DNA of 64,000 bases. Origin: Magnetospirillum sp. SS-4. GTDB taxonomy: Bacteria; Pseudomonadota; Alphaproteobacteria; Rhodospirillales; Magnetospirillaceae. A program made the translations under genes and the position numbers. Below the pieces are notes generated by a model. That model did no database searches. It was not told the origin of the DNA and was given only the letters and a program-made list of their open reading frames with translations. The DNA lies in the NCBI RefSeq assembly GCF_902729425.1, contig NZ_LR746530.1, forward strand, positions 92,166 through 156,165. The letters run 5' to 3'. This document shows, piece after piece, positions 58,683 through 64,000 of the stretch. How positions within the stretch are numbered: the stretch's first letter is position 1; each line of letters begins with the position of its first letter.

Positions 58683-59628
58683 CCTCGCCGACGTCTCGGT
58701 GGTGATGCCCGCCTTCAACGCGGCGGCGACGGTGGAGCGCGCCCTGGCCTCCATCGCCGCCCAGACACTCCGGCCGCGCGAGGTCATCGTGGTGGACGAC
58801 GGCTCCACCGACGACACGGTGGCGCGGGTCCGGTCCATGATGGGGCACATGAACGGCATCCGGCTGCGGCTGTTCACCCAACGCAACGCCGGCGCCGGAG
58901 CGGCCCGCAACCGGGCGGTGGCGGAAGCGGCGGGTGGCTGGCTGGCCTTTCTCGATTCCGACGACGAGTGGCTGCCGGCCAAGCTGGAGCGTTCGCTGCG
59001 GGTCTCGCAAGACGGCGGCCTGATCATGTCGTCGCACAACCTGTTCAACGTCGCCCCCGACGGGACCGAGACCCTGAACGACAGCCGTGCCCGCTGGCTG
59101 CGCGATCCCTCCGATCCCTACCGCACCTTGTTCCTGCGCGGCTTCATCTCGTCGTCCACCGTGCTGGTGCGGCGCGACGCGGTGGTGGCGGTGGGCGGCT
59201 TCGACGACACCTTGCGCTCGGCCCAGGATTACGAATTGTGGCTGGCGGTGCTGGCCGGTGCCGGCCGGCGGTTCGAGACCTTCGCCGATCCGCTGCTGCG
59301 CTATACCCTGGCACCCGAGGGCATCACCAGCCGCATCGACCGCAAGGTGGCGTGCTCGCTGGCGATTCTCCACCGCCACATGGGCATCCTGAAGCGCCTG
59401 CCCGGTCCGGTGCTGGTTCCGGTGCTGCTGCGCGCCCTGATCATCCATTACGAGGCGGTGCAGGGCTACCGCGTCCGGGGCGAGTGGGCCGGCGTCGTCC
59501 GTCAGCTGGCGCTGTGCCCGCTGCGCCTTGCCGAAATGCTGATCCGCCTGCCCTTCGCCGACGGCGACCGCCCCGATTTCCTGGCGCGGCTGAAACCGGC
59601 CGAGGAGGTGAGCCCATGTGCGGCATAG
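58675..59628 (+). CDS. Family 2 glycosyltransferase
   Basis: The 317-residue product is a typical GT-A enzyme with VSVVMPAFNAAATVERAL, VIVVDDGSTDDTVARV, NAGAGAARNRAV, LDSDDEWLP (metal-binding DSDD) and AQDYELWLAVL (acceptor-side ED/DYELW motif). It lacks clear membrane helices, so it probably uses a nucleotide sugar to extend a glycan on the cytosolic face. It overlaps both flanking asparagine synthase genes, by 8 and 13 bases. Confidence 0.9.
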   Translation: MADLADVSVVMPAFNAAATVERALASIAAQTLRPREVIVVDDGSTDDTVARVRSMMGHMNGIRLRLFTQRNAGAGAARNRAVAEAAGGWLAFLDSDDEWLPAKLERSLRVSQDGGLIMSSHNLFNVAPDGTETLNDSRARWLRDPSDPYRTLFLRGFISSSTVLVRRDAVVAVGGFDDTLRSAQDYELWLAVLAGAGRRFETFADPLLRYTLAPEGITSRIDRKVACSLAILHRHMGILKRLPGPVLVPVLLRALIIHYEAVQGYRVRGEWAGVVRQLALCPLRLAEMLIRLPFADGDRPDFLARLKPAEEVSPCAA

Positions 59629-61466
59629 CCGGCCTGTCGGCCGCCACCCCCGACATCCTCGCCCGGCTGGGAGACATCCTCGCCCATCGCGGTCCCGACG
59701 GGTCGGGGACGTTGGTCTGCGAGCGTACCGGCTTTGGACTCGTCCATACCCGCCTCGCGGTGATCGACCTCAGCGAGGGCGGCCGCCAGCCCATGGAATC
59801 GCCATGCGGCCGCTGGGTGATCGCCTTCAACGGCGAGATCTACAACCACGCCCAGTTGCGGGCCGAGTTGGAGGGGCGCGGCCATTCCTTCCGCAGCGCC
59901 AGCGATACCGAGGTGCTGCTGGCCCTGCTGGCCGGCGAGGGCGAGGCGGCGCTGAGCCGGCTGGTGGGCATGTTCGCCTTCGCCCTGCTGGACCGCCACA
60001 CCGGGCGGGTGCTGCTGGCCCGCGACCGGGTCGGCATCAAGCCGCTGGTCTATGGCGCCCTGCCCGGCGGCGGACTGGCCTTCGCCTCCGAGATCGCGGC
60101 GCTGAAGACGGTGCCGGGCATCGACCTGGACACCGACCGCCGGGCCATGAGCGAATTCCTCGCCTGCCTCTACGTGCCGGCGCCGCGCACCATCCATGCC
60201 GGCATCAGGAAGCTTCCCCCCGGCCATGTCCTGCGCTGGAGCCCCGGAACCGCCCCGGTAATCGAGTGCTGGTGGCGGCCCGCCTTCACCGGAGGCCGCG
60301 CCCTGTCGGTGGACGAGGCCACCGAGGAGCTGATGCCGGCCCTCCGGGCCGCCGTGCGGTCCTGCATGGTGGCCGACGTGCCGGTGGGTTGCTTCCTGTC
60401 GGGCGGCATCGATTCCTCGGTGATCGCCGCCCTGATGGCCGAGGCGCGGGGCCGCAATCAGGTTTCCAGCTTCACCATGACCTTCGATCAGGCCGCCTAT
60501 GACGAGCGCGACGCCGCCAAGGTGGTGTCGGCGCATGTGGGAACCCTGCACACCGAATTGCCGGCCTCGGCCGGGCTGGTGGACGGGCTGGACCGCATGA
60601 TCGCCGCGTTCGGCGAGCCGTTCGGCAATCCCACCGCCCTGCTGATCGGCGATCTCGCGGCCAGCGCAAGACGCCACGTCACCGTGGCGCTGGTGGGCGA
60701 CGGCGGCGACGAGGTGTTCGCCGGCTATCCCCGCTATCACGGCGGCCTGCTGGCGGCCAGATGGCGGCGGATTCCGGTATTCCTGCGCAAGGGAGTGATC
60801 GAGCCCGCCGTGGCCCTGCTGCCGGAAAGCTCGTCGGGCAATCATTCCCTGCGCCGCATCCGCGAATTCGTCGCCGGCGCTGGCCTGGAGGATGCCGAGA
60901 TGTACGCCTCGTGGGTGGAATACTTCCCGCCCGGGGAGCGCCGGGCCCTGCTGGGCGGCGGCCTGCCGTCCAGGCCCATCGCCGATCTCTACCGCGCCAC
61001 CGGGCGGACCGATCCGCTGGATGCCATGCAGGAGACCGACCTGCTGTCGTTCCTGCCCGGCAATCTGATGGCCTATGGCGACGCCATGAGCATGATGCAC
61101 GCCCTGGAACTGCGGCTGCCGCTGCTGGATCACCGGCTGATCGAACTGGTGCAGGACCTGTCGGCCGGCCTGCGCTTTGCCGCCGGCAAGAAGACCCTGC
61201 TGAAATCGGCGGCGCGCCGCCTGCTGCCCGCCGCCATCGTCGACCGGCCCAAGCTGGGCTTCAACCCGCCCATGGGGTTGTGGCTGAAAAATGAACTGGC
61301 CGCCATGGTGGCCGAACGGCTGGTGCCGGAGCGCATGGCCGCCCTTGGCCTGGACTGGCCGGCGGTGGAGCGCCTGCTGGCCGAGCACCGCGCCGGCCGC
61401 CGCGATTGCTCGCTGGCGGTGTGGGCGCTGCTGGTGCTGGAACGCTGGGAGGCGACGGCGGCATGA
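59616..61466 (+). CDS. asnB: Asparagine synthase-like amidotransferase, copy 2
   Basis: The 616-residue product is a second class II amidotransferase: MCGIAG start with nucleophile Cys2, LAHRGPDGSG, FNGEIYNH, the ATP loop FLSGGIDSSVIAALM, GDGGDEVFAGYPRYHGG and LELRLPLLDHRLIE. It differs clearly from copy 1 (for example ECWWRP in place of ERYWRP), so it is not a recent duplicate. GAGGAGG precedes the start, which lies inside the GT2 gene. Two such enzymes with a glycosyltransferase between them suggest amidation of two sugar positions or residues. Confidence 0.88.
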   Translation: MCGIAGLSAATPDILARLGDILAHRGPDGSGTLVCERTGFGLVHTRLAVIDLSEGGRQPMESPCGRWVIAFNGEIYNHAQLRAELEGRGHSFRSASDTEVLLALLAGEGEAALSRLVGMFAFALLDRHTGRVLLARDRVGIKPLVYGALPGGGLAFASEIAALKTVPGIDLDTDRRAMSEFLACLYVPAPRTIHAGIRKLPPGHVLRWSPGTAPVIECWWRPAFTGGRALSVDEATEELMPALRAAVRSCMVADVPVGCFLSGGIDSSVIAALMAEARGRNQVSSFTMTFDQAAYDERDAAKVVSAHVGTLHTELPASAGLVDGLDRMIAAFGEPFGNPTALLIGDLAASARRHVTVALVGDGGDEVFAGYPRYHGGLLAARWRRIPVFLRKGVIEPAVALLPESSSGNHSLRRIREFVAGAGLEDAEMYASWVEYFPPGERRALLGGGLPSRPIADLYRATGRTDPLDAMQETDLLSFLPGNLMAYGDAMSMMHALELRLPLLDHRLIELVQDLSAGLRFAAGKKTLLKSAARRLLPAAIVDRPKLGFNPPMGLWLKNELAAMVAERLVPERMAALGLDWPAVERLLAEHRAGRRDCSLAVWALLVLERWEATAA

Positions 61467-62569
61467 TCACCACCGCGCCGCTGCCCCGATGGTCCGACCT
61501 CGCCCGGCTGGCCCGCGCCGTTCCCGCCGATCCGGTGGCGATCTCGCCCTGGCTGAAGCCGTGGGATTCGGGATTCCTCACGCCCCGCACCGCGTGGTCG
61601 CTGGCCGCCATCGCCGGGGCGGTGTCGACGCGCGCCGGCCTGCCGGCCCGCGTCCTGCTGCCCGGCTGGATCTGCGATCAGTCGCTGTGGCCGCTGCGCC
61701 GGACCGGGGCGGAGCTGACGTTCCTGCCGGTGCTGCCCGACGGCGGCATGGACTGGGCCGCCGCCGAGGCGCTGGGCGGCATCGACGTGGTGGTGGTGGT
61801 TCATACCTTTGGCCGTCCCGCCGGGATGGATGCGGCCCGCGATTTCGCCAGCCGGCGCGGCGCCCTGCTGGTCGAGGACGCCGCCCATGCGCTGATGCCC
61901 GGCCCCGGCATTCACGAGGCCGGCGACATGGTGCTGTATTCGCCGCACAAGCTGCTGGCGGTGCCGGAGGGCGCCGTCCTGGCGGTGCGTCCCCGCGCCG
62001 GGGAGTGGAGCGGCTCCATCGCCGATTCCCTCGGCCGGCCGGCGACGGCGGCCAATGACCACCGCTGGCTGGCGCGGCGCCTGATTCAACGGCTGATTCC
62101 CGACATGGCGCGCCGCTGGCTGCCCCAGGGCGGCCAGACCGATTTCCTGACCGATCCGCCGACCATGGACATGGCGCCGCCCGAGGCGCCGTCGGGGCTC
62201 TCCCGCCGGCTGCTGGCGGCGGCCGACCCCGAGCGCGAGGCCGGGCGGCGCCAGGACAACGATGCCGCCCTGCGCGAGGCCCTCGCCCCCCTGCCCGACC
62301 TGCGGCCGCTGTTCGCCGCCGGCGATTGGGTACCCTACCGGCTGGCGCTGCGGGCCGCCTCGCCCAAGGCGGCGGCCTTGCGCTACCAGGCGCTGCGCCG
62401 GGCCAGGCTGCCGGTGGAAAGCTGGCCCGACCTGCCGCCCGAGGTGCTGGCCGATCCCGCCCATGCCGAGGGCGCGGTGCTGCTGCGCCGCTCGGTCCTG
62501 CTGCTGCCGGTTCACGGCGCCCTGGAGCCCGGCCGTCTGGCGGCGGCCTATGCCAAGGTGTTGCGATGA
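61463..62569 (+). CDS. DegT/DnrJ/EryC1-like PLP-dependent aminotransferase, divergent
   Basis: The 368-residue product has fold-type I features of sugar aminotransferases: DVVVVVHTFGRPA, LLVEDAAHAL with Asp139 positioned to contact the PLP ring, and DMVLYSPHKLLAVPEGAVLAV with Lys163 as probable Schiff-base residue. The family usually aminates keto-sugars. Sequence outside these motifs is divergent, and the C-terminal half is rich in Ala, Arg and Pro, so a non-canonical substrate is possible. It overlaps asnB copy 2 and the FemAB-like gene through ATGA junctions. Confidence 0.7.
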   Translation: MITTAPLPRWSDLARLARAVPADPVAISPWLKPWDSGFLTPRTAWSLAAIAGAVSTRAGLPARVLLPGWICDQSLWPLRRTGAELTFLPVLPDGGMDWAAAEALGGIDVVVVVHTFGRPAGMDAARDFASRRGALLVEDAAHALMPGPGIHEAGDMVLYSPHKLLAVPEGAVLAVRPRAGEWSGSIADSLGRPATAANDHRWLARRLIQRLIPDMARRWLPQGGQTDFLTDPPTMDMAPPEAPSGLSRRLLAAADPEREAGRRQDNDAALREALAPLPDLRPLFAAGDWVPYRLALRAASPKAAALRYQALRRARLPVESWPDLPPEVLADPAHAEGAVLLRRSVLLLPVHGALEPGRLAAAYAKVLR

Positions 62570-63510
62570 GCCTTCTGGTCGAGTGGAACCTGCTGGACCG
62601 TCCCGCCTGGGAATCCCTGTTCGCCCAGGCCGGGCGCTCGACCCTGGTGCAGAGCTGGGCCTGGGGCGAGGCCAAGCGTGCCGTCGACGGCTGGCGGCCC
62701 CATCGGGCGGCGGTGATCTGGGCGGGCCAGCCGGTGGCGCTGGCCCAGGTGCTGGAAAAGCGGGTGGGTGGGCTGGTCCGGATCGGACGGCTCAACCGCG
62801 GCCCGGTCTGGCTGCGCCACGACCTGTCGGCCAAGGACAGGCTGGTGGTGATCGAGGCGCTACGCTCGCGCTGGCGCTGGTACAAGCTGGCGGCGCTGGC
62901 GCTGGCCCCGGAACTGCCCGAGGGCGTCGTGGTGCCGGGATTCCGGCCGCGCGCCGCCGATCGCTGGTGCTCGGCCTGGCTGGACCTGACCCAGCCGCCC
63001 GAGACCCTGCGCAAGCGCCTGGACGGCAAATGGCGCAACATGCTGAACGCCTCGGAAAAGGCCGGCCTGCTGGTGGAGGCCTCGCCCGGCTATCTGCCCT
63101 GGCTGCTGGACCGTTACCGCGAATTGCTGCGCGACAAGGGCTTCGGCGCCACGCCCCCGGCCCTGGTGGAAGCGCTGGCCGAGCACGCCTTCCGCCCCGA
63201 CGACATGCTGGTGCTGCGCGCCCAGAGCGCGGCCGAATCGGGTGGCGGCCACGATTCGGTGGCCGGCATCCTGCTGGCCCGCCATGGCGATGCCGCCACC
63301 TATCTGATCGGCTGGAGCGGCGACGACGGCCGCCGCCTCAAGGCCAGCAACCGGCTGCTGTGGCAGGCGGTGGTGGACTTGCCCCGGCTGGGGGTGCGCT
63401 GGCTCGACCTGGGCGGCATCGACGACAAGCTGACGCCGGGCATCGCCGCCTTCAAGCGCGGTATGAACGGCGAGGAATACCGGCTGGCCGGCGAATTCAT
63501 CGGGGCGTGA
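62566..63510 (+). CDS. FemAB-like GNAT-fold acyl/aminoacyl transferase
   Basis: The 314-residue product has the FemX/FemAB pattern: TLVQSWAWGEAKR near the N-terminus, WLDLTQPPETLRKRLDGKWRNMLNASEKAG, and a second GNAT half with AGILLARHGDAATYLIGWSG, then NRLLWQAVVDLPRLGVRWLDLGG. Family members transfer amino acids from aminoacyl-tRNA, or acyl groups, and occur in exopolysaccharide loci. It is the last gene of the plus operon, and its 3' end overlaps convergent recX by 14 bases. Confidence 0.82.
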   Translation: MSLLVEWNLLDRPAWESLFAQAGRSTLVQSWAWGEAKRAVDGWRPHRAAVIWAGQPVALAQVLEKRVGGLVRIGRLNRGPVWLRHDLSAKDRLVVIEALRSRWRWYKLAALALAPELPEGVVVPGFRPRAADRWCSAWLDLTQPPETLRKRLDGKWRNMLNASEKAGLLVEASPGYLPWLLDRYRELLRDKGFGATPPALVEALAEHAFRPDDMLVLRAQSAAESGGGHDSVAGILLARHGDAATYLIGWSGDDGRRLKASNRLLWQAVVDLPRLGVRWLDLGGIDDKLTPGIAAFKRGMNGEEYRLAGEFIGA

Positions 63511-64000
63511 CGCCCTGTTCCTCGGCCAGCATCTCTTCCAGCGCCGCCGCGTCCTCGGCCTCGATCACGGCGCGGCAGATTTCCCAGGGAAAGCCGGCCC
63601 GGCCCAGGGCGGCAAGGTCGCGGTCGCGGAATTCCGCCCGCTTGCCGCCGGCGCGGAACGGCCCCAGCCGCCGCCGCCGCGCCAGGGCGATGGCGGCGGC
63701 CCGGTCGGGAACCGGATGGGATTCGGCCAAGGTCTCCAGCGCCGCCTCGGCGGTTTCGGCCTCGACCCCCTTGGCCGCCAGGGTGGCGCGGATGGTCCGC
63801 AGGCTGCCGCCCCGGCGGTGCAGGGCGCGGACCCTGGCCTCGGCATAGGCGCCGTCATCGAGATAGCCCAGCCCCGCCAGCCGGGCGATCACCGAATCCA
63901 CCACCTGGGCGGCGTCGGACCGCTCGCCGCCCCAATGGGCCAGCGAGCGGTCGGCCTTGCGCATCAGCACCCGGCGGAGATTGGCCCTGGACGACGCGAA
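63497..64000 (-). CDS. recX: RecX-family regulatory protein, partial at the right edge
   Basis: The frame stays open to position 64000, so the N-terminus is missing; a GTG at 63970 is not the real start, because codons upstream read FASSRANLRRVLMRK, the usual opening helix of alphaproteobacterial RecX. The visible ~167 residues show three-helix repeats: VIARLAGLGYLDDGAYAEARV, RRGGSLRTIRATLAAKGV and RDLAALGRAGFPWEICRAVI. RecX binds RecA filaments and limits their growth. Confidence 0.85.
   Translation of the reverse strand, partial: FASSRANLRRVLMRKADRSLAHWGGERSDAAQVVDSVIARLAGLGYLDDGAYAEARVRALHRRGGSLRTIRATLAAKGVEAETAEAALETLAESHPVPDRAAAIALARRRRLGPFRAGGKRAEFRDRDLAALGRAGFPWEICRAVIEAEDAAALEEMLAEEQGVTPR

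Overview
The window is G+C-rich (codons dominated by GCC/GGC/CTG) and reads as chromosome of a Gram-negative alphaproteobacterium. The linked blocks tim44-mltA-smr-HTH, trpF-pyrF-lapA-ihfB, dnaN-recF-gyrB and kdsB-pheA, together with KDO synthesis, outer-membrane porins and MltA, fit Rhodospirillales. A Magnetospirillum-like genus is my best guess, inferred from content and not tested by a search. No rRNA, tRNA, CRISPR array, insertion sequence or integrase was found.

Layout. (1) 1-28780: one giant gene, open at the left edge, encoding more than 9,590 residues of a secreted RTX-type repeat protein. From N to C it has an Ala-rich helical region, cadherin-like repeats, RTX Ca2+-binding repeats, a first seven-unit repeat block, more RTX, a beta-sandwich, cadherin-like repeats, eleven LamG domains (one interrupted by a second seven-unit block), more cadherin-like repeats, a beta-helix-like stretch and a C-terminal type I secretion-like domain. 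A strong hairpin terminator follows. (2) 28846-32106: two divergent outer-membrane porins (OprB-like and alginate-export-like). Their 330-bp spacer holds a near-consensus Fur box and a Zur-like palindrome. (3) 32214-36716: a small PilZ protein, FxsA, a Tim44-like protein, MltA, an uncharacterised membrane protein, an Smr protein and an HTH regulator. (4) 36726-39782, minus strand: ihfB-lapA-pyrF-trpF operon and gpsA. (5) 40045-42953: a MarR regulator and a fused flavin monooxygenase/old-yellow-enzyme reductase of the 2-aminobenzoyl-CoA/salicylyl-CoA type, separated by nested palindromes. (6) 43058-51439: dnaN-recF-gyrB, moaA, an enoyl-CoA hydratase, kdsB and pheA. (7) 51440-63510: two divergent, translationally coupled five-gene operons for an unidentified surface glycan or glycolipid. 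(8) recX, cut by the right edge.

How genes work together. The minus-strand operon of region 7 encodes a GtrB/DPM1-like polyprenyl-phosphate glycosyltransferase, a SAM methyltransferase, a B12-binding radical SAM enzyme, a DprE1-like FAD oxidase and a DprE2-like reductase. This set could charge a polyprenyl phosphate with a sugar, epimerise it through a keto intermediate, and methylate the sugar or lipid. The opposing operon (asparagine synthase, GT2, asparagine synthase, DegT-like aminotransferase, FemAB-like acyltransferase) looks like amidation, amination and acyl or aminoacyl decoration of a glycan. I consider this pair of operons and the nested seven-unit domain inside a LamG fold of the giant protein the two most original things here.
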